The notes under the pieces are model-generated. The model did no database searches. It saw only the letters and a program-made list of their open reading frames with translations, and was not told the origin of the DNA. Of a DNA stretch of 64,000 nt, positions 29,305 through 38,721 are shown one piece after another. Both the position numbers and the translations under genes were made by a program. Origin of the DNA: Collinsella sp. 4_8_47FAA (GTDB lineage: Bacteria; Actinomycetota; Coriobacteriia; Coriobacteriales; Coriobacteriaceae); the NCBI RefSeq assembly GCF_000763055.1, contig NZ_KN214135.1, forward strand, positions 168,127-232,126, read 5' to 3'. Position 1 is the first letter of the stretch. The number at the start of each line of letters is the position of its first letter.

Positions 29305-30156
29305 TCATCTTTCCTGTTTCTCGATGTAGTTTTGCTTTATGACATGCGTCGCCCGTTCGTAGTCGCTGGCAACGTAAGCAGCGTACAGGGCATCGACAAC
29401 CATAAGCTGGGCCATACGCGAAGCCATGGCACCGCTGCGGACCAAGGGTTCACTCGCAGCGACGCCGAGCACGGCATCGGCCATGGTGGCAAGCTTGGAT
29501 GATCCATCTACTTTGGTAACGGCCACAACGGGACAGTTGTGACGTTGAGCCTCGGCGGTGCAGTCCAGCACCTCTTGCGTCAAGCCCGAGTAGCTAAAGG
29601 CGATTGCCATATCGCCCTCATGCACGTTCTTGGCACATAAGAGCTGATCATGCCAGTCGTCGTACAGACGGCACTCTTTGTCGACACGCATGAGCTTTTG
29701 CGCCAGGTCGTGCGCGACCAAACGAGAGGCACCAATACCGAACAGATTGACCGCGCGTGCCCGCTTAAGACGGGCCGCGCATCGCTCCAAGACGGTGTAA
29801 TCGAGCGTTCGCGCCGTCGCCTCGATCGTGCGCACGTTGCTTTTCATCACCTTCCCCACGATACGTTCGACGCTGTCATCCATGGAGATGTCCTCGAGGG
29901 CTATGTCTTTCTTGTCACCTAAGAGCGCCAGCTCGGCAATCAGTTCGCGCTGGAACTCCTTGTAGCCCGCAAAACCCAAACGCTTGCAAAAGCGCAAAAT
30001 GCTCGAGGGCGAGGAGAACGTGACATCGGCAAGACCGCGGACGGACAGCCCGACCACCTCGTGCGGATGAGCGCTTACATATGCGATGACATTGCGTTCC
30101 GCCGGGCTCGCGCTGAGCTCACGCTTGCGAAGCCGCAAAAGCAATCCGTTTGCCAT
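29305..30156 (-). CDS. murR: RpiR-family regulator of the muramic acid operon
   Basis: 283 residues. The N-terminal helix-turn-helix (LADVTFSSPSSILRFCKRLGF) is followed by a SIS sugar-phosphate-sensing domain (FGIGASRLVAHDLAQKL, FSYSGLTQEV). It probably senses MurNAc-6-phosphate and controls its own operon. The ATG at 30156 follows GGAGG by eight bases; an upstream GTG overlaps that site. It leads the operon instead of being divergent as in E. coli. Confidence 0.85.
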   Translation of the reverse strand: MANGLLLRLRKRELSASPAERNVIAYVSAHPHEVVGLSVRGLADVTFSSPSSILRFCKRLGFAGYKEFQRELIAELALLGDKKDIALEDISMDDSVERIVGKVMKSNVRTIEATARTLDYTVLERCAARLKRARAVNLFGIGASRLVAHDLAQKLMRVDKECRLYDDWHDQLLCAKNVHEGDMAIAFSYSGLTQEVLDCTAEAQRHNCPVVAVTKVDGSSKLATMADAVLGVAASEPLVRSGAMASRMAQLMVVDALYAAYVASDYERATHVIKQNYIEKQER

Positions 30157-30251
30157 CTCAAACACCTCCGTTGAGAAGAATTAAAGACCAACGAACGATT
30201 CGTACCGGATACAAACAGCTTTTGCGGTACATTGTGCCGCATCGTGGCGCA

Positions 30252-30279
30252 CAAAGGGCGAGCGTTCTACCGCTCGCCC
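30252..30279 (-). terminator. Hairpin downstream of VanZ-like gene
   Basis: Stem GGGCGAGCG/CGCTCGCCC (30256-30264, 30271-30279) with a six-base loop, then TTTG on the minus strand. It separates the VanZ-like gene from the mur operon promoter region. Confidence 0.7.
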
Positions 30280-30360
30280 CTCAAATCCGACCGCTCGGAA
30301 ATACGCGCGACACAAAATAATTCAACGAGGTCGCATTATCAGAAACGGGTTTGTTACCGG

Positions 30361-30942
30361 CTAGCGCCTCGCATGGGCGCCGATCGGCCGAGTCGCATGG
30401 CGCACCAACGCCGCTGCCAGCAATACCGACAGCATGGCGGTGACATAGCCCGCGGCATCGAATCCTAAATCGATAACGTCGAAATGCCTGCCGGGAACAA
30501 AGATCTTATGTACCTGATCGCCAACGGAGCAGGCGACGCAAAAGAGCAATACGGGCACGCAACGGGAGCATACGCTCCACGGACGCCTGGAAAGGCAAAC
30601 CACGACCACCGAGGCGAACAACCCGACGAAGAAAAATTCTACGGTATGGGCAACGCGACGGACGTTTGTGCCCACCCACATGCGAATGGAAGCAAGTCGG
30701 CCAGACCGGACATTCGAGGCAGCCGAATCGGCGCCCCCGGTCATTCCGTTCTCCGTCTGGACTTCACCCGTGGCATCGGCAGCCTGAACGCCCGTAGCCT
30801 GACCCTCCACCACACGCGCGGTGGACTCGCTCAGCAACGACGTCTCCACCGCATTTTGCTCCGTCAGCACCCAGATGCCCGCCAGCGTTGCAGCGAACAG
30901 AACGATCGCGGTCCATCCGATTATTTGTTTTACGCGAGCCAA
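30361..30942 (-). CDS. VanZ-like membrane protein
   Basis: 193 residues. An N-terminal hydrophobic helix and a low-complexity Ala/Glu-rich loop are followed by the VanZ-like core: VAHTVEFFFVGLF, then GDQVHKIFVPGRHFDVIDLGFDAAG. The start is a TTG at 30942, seven bases after AAAGGAGG; an ATG further upstream overlaps this site. VanZ-like proteins affect teicoplanin tolerance in some bacteria, but no van genes are present. Confidence 0.78.
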   Translation of the reverse strand: MARVKQIIGWTAIVLFAATLAGIWVLTEQNAVETSLLSESTARVVEGQATGVQAADATGEVQTENGMTGGADSAASNVRSGRLASIRMWVGTNVRRVAHTVEFFFVGLFASVVVVCLSRRPWSVCSRCVPVLLFCVACSVGDQVHKIFVPGRHFDVIDLGFDAAGYVTAMLSVLLAAALVRHATRPIGAHARR

Positions 30943-31046
30943 GGGCCAACCTCCTTTTTTGAATATCAGCGAGTGTAGCCACAAATGGCATCGTCACCGT
31001 ATCAAAATTTGAATCGCAACAGGAAGCGACAAAGCGACGCAAACCC

Positions 31047-31652
31047 CTACCCCGCCTCGCGCATCCAGCGATCGAACGTCCCCACGCACACGCCCAGGCA
31101 TTTTGCTGCCTGGCTGCGGGTAATATCGCCTGCCTCATAGCTATCGCGCACCAGCTCAAACTGAGGAGGGCACGGCTTGCGAGGTCGACCGAAACGGACC
31201 CCTCGCGCTCGCGCCGCTGCAATCCCCTCCGCCTGGCGCCGATGGATATTCTCGCGCTCCACCTGCGCCACGTAGCTCAGCAGTTGCAGCACAATATCGG
31301 CAATCAGGGTGTTGGTCACATCCGGCGCGCCGCTGGCCCTGACGCGCGTGTCAAGCAATGGCATGTCCAACACCACAATGGCAACCCCGAGCTCCTTGGT
31401 AATGCGTCGCCATTCCTCAAGAATCTCGGAGTAATTACGGCCAAGTCGGTCGATAGAAAGCACCACCAGTACGTCCCCGTCTCCCAGGACGTGCAGCAGC
31501 TCGCGATAACGCGGTCGATCGAAGTCCTTGCCGCTCGCATGGTCGGCATAAATATTCGCCGAGCCCACGCCATAGGCGCCCAGCGCATCCAGCTGCCGAT
31601 TAAGGTTCTGATCGCGCGAACTCACCCGCGCATAACCGTACACCGTCGCCAT
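31047..31652 (-). CDS. Serine recombinase (resolvase/invertase type)
   Basis: 201 residues, small serine recombinase. The catalytic motif YARVSS has Ser11 as nucleophile and Arg9. It is followed by SIDRLGRNYSEI, the E-helix region RENIHRRQAEGIAAARARG and a C-terminal helix-turn-helix (SQAAKCLGVCVGTFDRW). Length and order match Pin/Hin/resolvase enzymes. No transposase or invertible segment is obvious next to it. A palindrome lies about 20 bp upstream of the start. It may be a cargo remnant of a transposon or an orphan. Confidence 0.88.
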   Translation of the reverse strand: MATVYGYARVSSRDQNLNRQLDALGAYGVGSANIYADHASGKDFDRPRYRELLHVLGDGDVLVVLSIDRLGRNYSEILEEWRRITKELGVAIVVLDMPLLDTRVRASGAPDVTNTLIADIVLQLLSYVAQVERENIHRRQAEGIAAARARGVRFGRPRKPCPPQFELVRDSYEAGDITRSQAAKCLGVCVGTFDRWMREAG

Positions 31653-31671
31653 CTCATCCCCGCTTTCTTGT

Positions 31672-31709
31672 AAACCTGCCAAAAGGGACAGGTTTATTTT
31701 GGTAGGTTT
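31672..31709. repeat. Palindrome upstream of serine recombinase, copy 1
   Basis: Arms AAACCTGCCAAAA (31672-31684) and TTTTGGTAGGTTT (31697-31709), one mismatch, around GGGACAGGTTTA. The centre is also conserved in the copy at 43864-43900. Confidence 0.85.
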
Positions 31710-31828
31710 TACCTCTCAAATAGCAGGTAAGCGGGCGGCCGAGCAGACGGCAAGGTAGCCACGATTCAAATGCGAAGGGCGGTCCCGAAAGGCCGCCCTC
31801 CGCTCCCCCACCATGAGTCGGGATTTGG

Positions 31829-33964
31829 CTAATGGATAAGCTTAAAGTCCAAGTGCCCACGCGTGGTATTGACGCGCGAGACCTCGATAATCACGCGCTG
31901 CCCCAGCTCGTAACGGGTGCCCGTGTCGGCACCTGTGAGCGTGAGCGCGTCCTCGTCGAACTCGAACCACTCGTTGCCCAGACTCTTGATCGAAACCAAG
32001 CCTTCGACCTGCGTTAGGTCCAAGCGCACAAAAAGGCCCATGCTGCTAACCCACGAGACGGTTCCGGCATAGCGCTCGCCCAGACGGTCCTCATAGTACT
32101 GGGCAATCTTGATCTTTTGCGTCGCATGGCTGGCGGCATCTGCCGCGCGCTCGGCATCGCTGCATGCGCGGCAGATCTGCGGCAGAATGCGTGGCAGCGA
32201 CTCGCGCCCCTTGCCGATCAGCCGCGGCGTACGGACCAAGGCGTCCTTGCCGCCGAGCTGCTCATAGGCCAACTGCAGCTTGAGCACGCGGTGCACCACC
32301 AGATCGGGGTAGCGACGGATGGGACTCGTAAAGTGACAGTAGCACGGCGCGGCGAGCGCAAAGTGGCCCTCGTTGCGCGGCTTGTACAGCGCGCGCTGCA
32401 TGCTGCGCAGAAGCAGCGTGTTAACGAGCGGTGCGTTGGCCGTACCGGCGGCAGCATCAACTGCAGCCTGCAGCTCATCGGGGCTCCCCAGGGCAATACC
32501 GGCAGCACGGCGATCGTCGATGATGCCTAGCTGCGCCAGCGCAACGGCGGCACCGTGCAGGCTATCGGGGCTCGGATCCTCATGCACGCGATAGCAGGCC
32601 TCGATATCACGGTCTGCCAGCCACTCTGCAACGCACTCGTTGGCGAGCAGCATGGCTTCCTCGATAAGCGACGTGGCGCACGAACGCTCACGCGCCACAA
32701 TCTGCACGGGTACTCCGTCCTCATCCAACAGAGCACGAATCTCGGCCGTGTCAAAATCGACTGAGCCGCGGGCGCGACGGATACGACGGCGGAGTTCGGC
32801 GAGTTCGTTGGCGGCGACAAGGAAATCGCCGAGGTCGACGTTGTGGCCGCGGGCGGCCTCCTCGCACGCAAGACCGCGCTCAAGCGCTTCCTCGCGCGAG
32901 GTCTCGGCAGCCGCAACATCCTCAGCGGCGCCTTCCAGCACCGAATACTCAACCGCGCCGGCACGCACCAGCAGCGCCTCGGCGCCGTCATAGTCCATAC
33001 GCACACGCGAGCGAATCACGCTGGGATACGGATCGTAATGTCGCACGCGACCCTGCGCATTGAGCTCGATATCAACGGTAAACGCAAGACGGTCCTCGTC
33101 AGGGCGAAGCGAGCACAGGTCATTGGACAGGCGTTCGGGCAGCATGGGAAGCACGCGATCGGCCAGATACACCGATGTCGTACGATGGCGAGCCTCAAGA
33201 TCGATATGCCCGTCCCAAGCCACATAGTGTGAAACGTCGGCGATATGCACACCCAGCTTGTAGCCACCCTCGGGCGTGCGCTCCAACGAAATGGCATCGT
33301 CAAAGTCACGCGCGTCGACCGGGTCGATCGTGATGACAAAGCGGTCGCGCAGATCGCGGCGGAGCGGGTCCTTAAGCGCCGCGGACACATCGAGCGAAAG
33401 CCCCTCGGCCTCGTCCAGCGCGGCCTCGGAATAGCTATCGGTATAGCCGTAACGCGCCATCACATATTGAACACCCAAATCGGGCGCGTCATCTCCGCCG
33501 ATGCGGCGTTCGATCGTCACGGTACCCGATTCCAGGCGCGTCGGGTAGGTCAAAATGCGCGCGACAACAGCATCACCCGGGTGGACGCCCAGACGATCCG
33601 CCGAGGTATCCTCGGGCAGAATGAAGAAGTCGGCCTTCAGACGCGAATCGAGCGGCTCGATCACACCGAGCGGACCGGCGGTCTGGTACGTGCCCACCAC
33701 GCTTATGGCTGCGCGCTCAACCACGCCTTCGATCACGGCGCGACGCTCGCCATGCGGGCTGTTCTTAATGCTCACGGCAACGGTATCGCCGTCCATGATC
33801 TCACGCTTACCGCGGCCCATGACCTTGTAGTCGCCGTTTTCGGTTACAACGTAGGCGCTGTGCTCATGGAGCTGCACGCGCCCGGTCAGGCTCGGACGGC
33901 GTTCGCTGTGCACCGGCCCGCGCTTATTGCGAGCTCCACGCTTATGCTTGTTATTGCGCCCCAT
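31829..33964 (-). CDS. rnr: Ribonuclease R
   Basis: 711-residue 3'-5' exoribonuclease that degrades structured RNA and takes part in tmRNA-linked decay. A basic N terminus is followed by cold-shock-type domains, the RNB catalytic domain with TIDPVDARDFDDAIS (metal-binding aspartates) and a C-terminal S1 domain (YAGTVSWVSSMGLFVRL). The ATG at 33964 follows AGGAGG. In many bacteria rnr and smpB are neighbours; here they are about 9 kb apart. Confidence 0.94.
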   Translation of the reverse strand: MGRNNKHKRGARNKRGPVHSERRPSLTGRVQLHEHSAYVVTENGDYKVMGRGKREIMDGDTVAVSIKNSPHGERRAVIEGVVERAAISVVGTYQTAGPLGVIEPLDSRLKADFFILPEDTSADRLGVHPGDAVVARILTYPTRLESGTVTIERRIGGDDAPDLGVQYVMARYGYTDSYSEAALDEAEGLSLDVSAALKDPLRRDLRDRFVITIDPVDARDFDDAISLERTPEGGYKLGVHIADVSHYVAWDGHIDLEARHRTTSVYLADRVLPMLPERLSNDLCSLRPDEDRLAFTVDIELNAQGRVRHYDPYPSVIRSRVRMDYDGAEALLVRAGAVEYSVLEGAAEDVAAAETSREEALERGLACEEAARGHNVDLGDFLVAANELAELRRRIRRARGSVDFDTAEIRALLDEDGVPVQIVARERSCATSLIEEAMLLANECVAEWLADRDIEACYRVHEDPSPDSLHGAAVALAQLGIIDDRRAAGIALGSPDELQAAVDAAAGTANAPLVNTLLLRSMQRALYKPRNEGHFALAAPCYCHFTSPIRRYPDLVVHRVLKLQLAYEQLGGKDALVRTPRLIGKGRESLPRILPQICRACSDAERAADAASHATQKIKIAQYYEDRLGERYAGTVSWVSSMGLFVRLDLTQVEGLVSIKSLGNEWFEFDEDALTLTGADTGTRYELGQRVIIEVSRVNTTRGHLDFKLIH

Positions 33965-34029
33965 GGCGCCTCCTAACTATCGATTGCCGTTTACATCCCA
34001 AGAGTCTACCCAAATGATCCCTAGGGGAC

Positions 34030-34063
34030 AAAAAACGGGCCGCCCCATAAGAGACGACCCGTT
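34030..34063 (-). terminator. Terminator of ftsE-ftsX
   Basis: Minus strand: AACGGGTCG pairs with CGGCCCGTT (one mismatch), followed by a T-run. Confidence 0.75.
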
Positions 34064-34087
34064 GGAAGGGATGAATTCCAGGCATGC

Positions 34088-35008
34088 CTACACGCGCAGG
34101 TAGCGGCGCATGGCGATGGCAGAACCAAAGAGACCGATAATCACGCCGACCAGAATCAGCGCAGCATAGGTCACCAGGTAGTACTGCATCGGCAGGGCAA
34201 ACGACATCCAGCCGATGCTCTCCTGCAGACGCGGGATCATCAGATTGCGCAGCAGCTCCAGAACGCCGATGGAAAGCAGCGAGCCCAAAATGGCCTGCAG
34301 CACGCCCTCGGTGATAAACGGGCCACGAATGAAGCCGTTGCTGGCGCCGACCAGACGCATAATCGCAATCTCACGACGACGCGCCGTGATGGACAGGCGA
34401 ATCGTGTTGTTGATGAAGATGAATGCGATAAAGGTCAGAAGACCAACGAGCACCACGGCGGCGATGCGGATGTAGTTGGTCACCTGGAACAGGCGGCTCA
34501 CTTCCTCCTGGCCGTACAGCACGCTCGCGTTGACGTCGCCGTCGTCCGCGATCTTTTGGAAGTCGGCATTCTTCTTGAGCTTCTTGGCCGTGCTCTCGAC
34601 CTGAGACGGATCGTCCATCTCAATCGCAAACGAGGCGGGCAGCGGGTTCTGGCCGTCGAGCGCGCTCATGGTGGCGTCGGCGTTACCCGACATCTTGCTC
34701 GTATACTCGGCCAGCGCGTCGTCCTTGTCCTTATAGGTCACGGACTTGACGTTATTCCACGTCTTAAGCTCGGCCTCAAAAGCCTGAACATCGGCCTGAT
34801 CGGCGTCATCACTAATGAACGCGTTGATGACAACCTGATCCTCGACGGTGCCGATCACGGAGTTCAGCATCGCAGAGCCCATGATGAACAGGCCGATGAT
34901 AAACAGCGAAAGGAAGATCGTGATGACGGCGCCGAGCGAGGTAGTCCAGTTACGGAAGAAGTGGCTGATTGCCTCTTTGAAGGAGTAGCCCACGTTAGTT
35001 GGTGCCAT
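34088..35008 (-). CDS. ftsX: Cell division protein FtsX
   Basis: 306 residues, four transmembrane helices with a large extracellular loop between the first two (about residues 50-170). With FtsE it forms an ABC-type complex that activates peptidoglycan hydrolases at division. A cytoplasmic N terminus (SFKEAISHFFRNW) precedes the first helix; MRLVGASNGFIRGPFITEG is a typical family segment. The start overlaps the ftsE end by 14 bp. Confidence 0.93.
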   Translation of the reverse strand: MAPTNVGYSFKEAISHFFRNWTTSLGAVITIFLSLFIIGLFIMGSAMLNSVIGTVEDQVVINAFISDDADQADVQAFEAELKTWNNVKSVTYKDKDDALAEYTSKMSGNADATMSALDGQNPLPASFAIEMDDPSQVESTAKKLKKNADFQKIADDGDVNASVLYGQEEVSRLFQVTNYIRIAAVVLVGLLTFIAFIFINNTIRLSITARRREIAIMRLVGASNGFIRGPFITEGVLQAILGSLLSIGVLELLRNLMIPRLQESIGWMSFALPMQYYLVTYAALILVGVIIGLFGSAIAMRRYLRV

Positions 35009-36215
35009 AGTTGCCGTAACCTCCCCTCTCCTGGTCGCGGATGACGTGGCCGCCCTCGAGGGCGATCACGCGACGGTGCATGCTATCGACCATCTCGCGG
35101 TCGTGCGTGGCGACGATCACGGTGGTGCCGGTGCGGTTAATACGCTCAAGCAGCTTCATGATGCCCAGCGAGATCGCCGGGTCGAGGTTGCCCGTGGGCT
35201 CGTCGCAGATCAGCAGCGGCGGACGGTTGACCATAGCACGGGCGACGGCAACGCGCTGCTGCTCGCCACCGGAAAGCTGGTCGGGCAGCGAGTCCATCTG
35301 ATCGGCCAGACCGACCAGACGCAGCACCTCGGGCACCTGGCTGCGAATGACGCCCTTGGGCTTGCCGATGCACTGCAGGGCAAACGCCACGTTTTCGTAG
35401 GCGGTCTTTTGCGGCAGAAGCTTAAAGTCCTGGAACACGGCGCCAATCTGGCGGCGCAGGAACGGAACCTTGCGGTTCTTGATCTTCATGAGGTCCTGAC
35501 CGGCAACCAGGATGCGACCGCTCGTCGGCTTGACGTCGCGGTTGAGCGTCGACAACAGCGTGGTCTTACCCGAGCCGGAGTGACCGACCAGGAAGACGAA
35601 CTCACCCGGATAGATCTCGATGTTGATGTCGTCGAGTGCAGGCTTGTTGGGCTGTGCCGGATAGATCTTGGTGACATGCTCCATAAGGATGACGGGCTCG
35701 ACACCGGCCTGCTTGGCCATCTTCTTGCGGCTGGCCTGCGGATCGATGGGCGCAAACACCGACGTAAAATCGGGATTGTTGAGCGCGTTATCGAGGCTTG
35801 CGACCTCAGCTGCCTGATCGCTCTCGACCACCGGGGCAGCAGGCTGCGTGGGATCGGGAATAGCGGCAAAGAGACCGGACTGCGCAGGCTGAGGAGCCGG
35901 CGTCGCAGGGGCCATGGGGTCGGGAATGCCGGCCATGGTAGGCTGCGACGTGGCGGCGCCAGCCTGAGGCTGCTCCACGCGAGCGGTCACGGCCTGAACG
36001 GGCTCAAAACCCGCCGCGCCGGAAAGCGCGACATCGCTGGTTGGATTGTAGGCAAAGGGATCGGATGCCGGCTGTGCCTGATCTGCCGGCTGAGCGGGGG
36101 CCTGAGCAACAGGCTGGCCCTCTGAATCCGGAGTGGCGAAACGACTGCCCTGGACGCCTGCCTGCGTCTTGGGGGCATCATCGCCCGCACCGGAGGTACG
36201 GAAGTGGTTACCCAC
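34995..36215 (-). CDS. ftsE: Cell division ATPase FtsE with long N-terminal extension
   Basis: 406 residues against about 230 for typical FtsE. The C-terminal ABC ATPase begins near residue 175 (VILMEHVTKIYP), with Walker A GHSGSGKTT, signature LSGGEQQRVA, Walker B LLICDEPTG and a switch histidine in VATHD. The first 170 residues are Pro/Gln/Ala-rich and probably disordered. The start is GTG at 36215, after AAGGAG. No internal start with a good ribosome binding site was seen near the ATPase domain, so the extension looks real. Confidence 0.92.
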   Translation of the reverse strand: MGNHFRTSGAGDDAPKTQAGVQGSRFATPDSEGQPVAQAPAQPADQAQPASDPFAYNPTSDVALSGAAGFEPVQAVTARVEQPQAGAATSQPTMAGIPDPMAPATPAPQPAQSGLFAAIPDPTQPAAPVVESDQAAEVASLDNALNNPDFTSVFAPIDPQASRKKMAKQAGVEPVILMEHVTKIYPAQPNKPALDDINIEIYPGEFVFLVGHSGSGKTTLLSTLNRDVKPTSGRILVAGQDLMKIKNRKVPFLRRQIGAVFQDFKLLPQKTAYENVAFALQCIGKPKGVIRSQVPEVLRLVGLADQMDSLPDQLSGGEQQRVAVARAMVNRPPLLICDEPTGNLDPAISLGIMKLLERINRTGTTVIVATHDREMVDSMHRRVIALEGGHVIRDQERGGYGNYGTN

Positions 36216-36326
36216 TGGTGCTCCTTATCGTCGTGCGTTTAAACTACATGAGCGCTTTGTATTTTAGCAGCATTAGCTTTGCTGCACATAAGAAGCATGG
36301 CGTGCTTAGGGGTCCCATCGGCCAGG

Positions 36327-36435
36327 CACAGGGTTACTCTCCAAATCGTCCTCGGACATGTCGGAGCCCCCGCTGCGCGCTTCGCGCGGCAGGGGCTCCT
36401 CCGTCCTGCGGAAAGATTTGGAGAGTAACCCTGTG
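36327..36435. repeat. Large 109-bp inverted repeat with nested stems
   Basis: Perfect 21-bp outer arms (36327-36347 and 36415-36435, beginning CACAGGGTTACTC). Inside are GGAGCCCC/GGGGCTCC (36363-36370, 36392-36399) and a GCGCGC/GCGCG hairpin at the tip. Similar short sequences (TTAGGGGTC and TAAGGGGTC) flank it in direct orientation. No coding content. Confidence 0.88.
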
Positions 36436-36572
36436 TCCGGCCTGCGATAACTAAGGGGTCGCCGCGTTTATCTTGGGGTGCTGCATATACAACGCTGGAA
36501 GGGTCTGAATTGCGCTTTGTCGATATATGCCCTTTTCCCTGATGGGACCGTGCTTGAGGGGCGTCTTCATGA

Positions 36573-36636
36573 GTTGCGGTGAAATACGGATTAATTGAGC
36601 CTTTAAGCTGGCAAACAGTCCTTATTTCACCGCAAC
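36573..36636. repeat. 64-bp palindrome, GTTGCGGTGAAATA family, copy 2
   Basis: Arms GTTGCGGTGAAATA (36573-36586) and TATTTCACCGCAAC (36623-36636), perfect. The centre ends in CAAACAGTCCT as in copy 1 at 22.7 kb, but the matching inner arm has decayed. Confidence 0.87.
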
Positions 36637-36641
36637 TGAAA

Positions 36642-36670
36642 CAGGGGCGCTCTCCATGAGAGCGCCCCTG
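36642..36670 (-). terminator. Stem-loop after transketolase genes
   Basis: Perfect 13-bp stem CAGGGGCGCTCTC/GAGAGCGCCCCTG with a CAT loop. The T-run after it is weak (TTTC), so it may act as an end-stabilising hairpin. Confidence 0.65.
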
Positions 36671-36740
36671 CCGGGCTTCCATAGTACTGGCGAAACAGTT
36701 TTATAGTTCTGGCGAAGCAGTCCTTGAGATCCGCCTTGCC

Positions 36741-37682
36741 TTATGCCAAGAACTCCTTGGTGGTCGCCACGATGTTGGCGGCGTCCAGGCCGTACTTGTG
36801 CAGGAGCTCGGCGCCCGGGCCGGACTCGCCGAAGGTGTCGTTGACGCCAATCTTCTTGAGCGGCGTCGGGCACTGCTCGCACAGGACGTCGGCGACGGCG
36901 CTGCCCAAGCCACCGATCACGGAGTGCTCCTCGACGGTCACGACGTGGCCGGTCTTGGTGGCGCTCTTGACGATCAGGTCGGCATCGATGGGCTTGATGG
37001 TGTGCATGTTGATGACCTCGGCGTCGATGCCCTCGGCAGCGAGCTGCTCGGCGGCCTCGAGAGCCTCGCCGACCATCAGGCCGCAGGCAATGATGGTCAC
37101 ATCGGCGCCCTCGCGCATGACAATACCCTTACCCAACTCGAACTTGTAGGTCTCGGGATCGTTGATAACCGGCGAGGCCAGACGGGCAAAGCGCATGTAC
37201 ACGGGGCCGTCGCACTCGTAGGCGGCGCGTGTCACGGCGCGGGCCTCGACGTCGTCGGCGGGAACGATCACGGTCATGCCAGGGATGACGCGCATCAGGG
37301 CGATATCCTCGCAGCACTGGTGCGTGGCGCCGTCCTCGCCCACCGAGATACCGGCGTGCGTGGCACCGATCTTAACGTTAAGGTGCGGGTAGCCGATGGA
37401 GTTACGGACCTGCTCAAAGGCGCGACCGGCAGCGAACATGGCAAAGGTGCTCGCGAAGGCAACGCGGCCGGTGGTCGCGATACCGGCGGCGACGCCCATC
37501 AGGTTGCTCTCGGCAATGCCCACATCAAAGAAACGATCGGGGCAGGCGGCCTTAAACTTACCGGTCTGCGTAGCGGCGGCCAGGTCGGCGTCGAGGACCA
37601 CAAAGTCATCGTGCTCGTTGGCGAGCTCGACGAGGGCCTCGCCGTAGCTTACACGCGTGGCGATTTTCTTGACGTCTGCCAT
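36741..37682 (-). CDS. Transketolase, C-terminal subunit
   Basis: 313 residues. It carries the pyrimidine-binding and C-terminal domains of transketolase, which is split into two genes here. Motifs include FDVGIAESNLMGVAAG, with the catalytic glutamate, and GATHAGISVGEDGATHQ. With the next subunit and thiamine diphosphate it moves two-carbon units in the pentose phosphate pathway. The ATG at 37682 follows GAGGAG and lies one base after the upstream subunit's stop. Confidence 0.93.
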   Translation of the reverse strand: MADVKKIATRVSYGEALVELANEHDDFVVLDADLAAATQTGKFKAACPDRFFDVGIAESNLMGVAAGIATTGRVAFASTFAMFAAGRAFEQVRNSIGYPHLNVKIGATHAGISVGEDGATHQCCEDIALMRVIPGMTVIVPADDVEARAVTRAAYECDGPVYMRFARLASPVINDPETYKFELGKGIVMREGADVTIIACGLMVGEALEAAEQLAAEGIDAEVINMHTIKPIDADLIVKSATKTGHVVTVEEHSVIGGLGSAVADVLCEQCPTPLKKIGVNDTFGESGPGAELLHKYGLDAANIVATTKEFLA

Positions 37683-37683
37683 C

Positions 37684-38514
37684 CTAGAGCTCCTCTCCGG
37701 CGGCCGTGAGCTCTGCCATGGCCTGCTCAAACTGTTCATCGTTGGGGGCCTTGCCGTGCCAACCAACCTGGTTCTCCATAAAGGAGACGCCCTTGCCCTT
37801 CAGGGTCTCGGCGATAATGGCGGTCGGCTGCCCCTTGGTAGCGCGAGCCTCGGCAAAGGCGGCGCGGATCTGGTCGAAATCGTTGCCGTCGGCAAGCTCC
37901 ACCACGTGGAACTTAAAGGCACGGAACTTGTCGGCGAGCGGCATGGGGTCGTTGACCTCCTCGACGGGGCCGTCAATCTGAAGGCCGTTGTGGTCGACGA
38001 TCACGCAGAGGTTGTCGAGCTGCTGGTTGCCGGCAAACATGGCTGCCTCCCAGACCTGGCCCTCCTCGCTCTCGCCATCGCCCAGCAGGGCGTACGTGCG
38101 GTAAGTATCGCCCCAGTGCTTGGCGGCAACCGCCATGCCCACGGCGGCGGAGATGCCCTGGCCGAGCGAGCCGGTGGACATATCGACGCCCGGGGTGTCG
38201 TTCATGTTGGGATGACCTTGCAGGTGGCTGCCGATATGGCGCAGCGTCTCGAGATCCTCCTTGGGGAAGAACCCACGCTCGGCGAGCACGGCGTACAGGC
38301 CCGGAGCGCAATGGCCCTTGGAGAGCACAAAACGGTCGCGATCGGCCTTGCGGGGATCGGCCGGGTCGACGTTCATTTCCTCAAAGTACAGATAGGTCAT
38401 GATGTCGGCAGCGCCGAGCGAACCGCCCGGATGGCCGGACTTGGCAGCGTGCACGCCGGTGACGATGCCCTTCCTTACCTCGTTGGCAACCTTTTTGAGC
38501 TCTTCGTCGCTCAT
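37684..38514 (-). CDS. Transketolase, N-terminal subunit
   Basis: 276 residues. Thiamine diphosphate-binding domain with SGHPGGSLGAADIMTYLYF, the LSKGHCAPGLYA segment and the GDGESEEGQVWEAAMFA motif that binds the diphosphate through Mg(II). The ATG follows AAAGGAAGG. Split transketolases are common in Firmicutes, archaea and Coriobacteriia. Confidence 0.94.
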   Translation of the reverse strand: MSDEELKKVANEVRKGIVTGVHAAKSGHPGGSLGAADIMTYLYFEEMNVDPADPRKADRDRFVLSKGHCAPGLYAVLAERGFFPKEDLETLRHIGSHLQGHPNMNDTPGVDMSTGSLGQGISAAVGMAVAAKHWGDTYRTYALLGDGESEEGQVWEAAMFAGNQQLDNLCVIVDHNGLQIDGPVEEVNDPMPLADKFRAFKFHVVELADGNDFDQIRAAFAEARATKGQPTAIIAETLKGKGVSFMENQVGWHGKAPNDEQFEQAMAELTAAGEEL

Positions 38515-38721
38515 TGTGCCTTCCTTTCATCCTCATTAGACAAAATGCGCACGGCACCGAAGGTAATCCCAACACAGCCGCAATGCACGTACGTCATTCA
38601 TTATGCTGGAAACTGATGGCTTTACCAGAGTTTTTATCATTATTTGAACAATTTAGCAGGCAGAACCGCTGATGAAACGGTTTATCAATGTGAACGTCTT
38701 TTGGATGGAACGCGATCGACC

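Larger units (their letters stand above)
36216..36740. other. Intergenic region rich in hairpins
   Basis: 525 bp without a credible gene. It contains a very long hairpin (36327-36435), the second GTTGCGGTGAAATA palindrome (36573-36636) and a 13-bp stem near the transketolase end (36642-36670). The frames open across it follow the palindromes and show no ribosome binding site. Confidence 0.6.

Noticed and set aside
36239-36682. 147-codon minus-strand open frame
   Set aside because: It spans three palindromes and has no ribosome binding site or protein-like composition.
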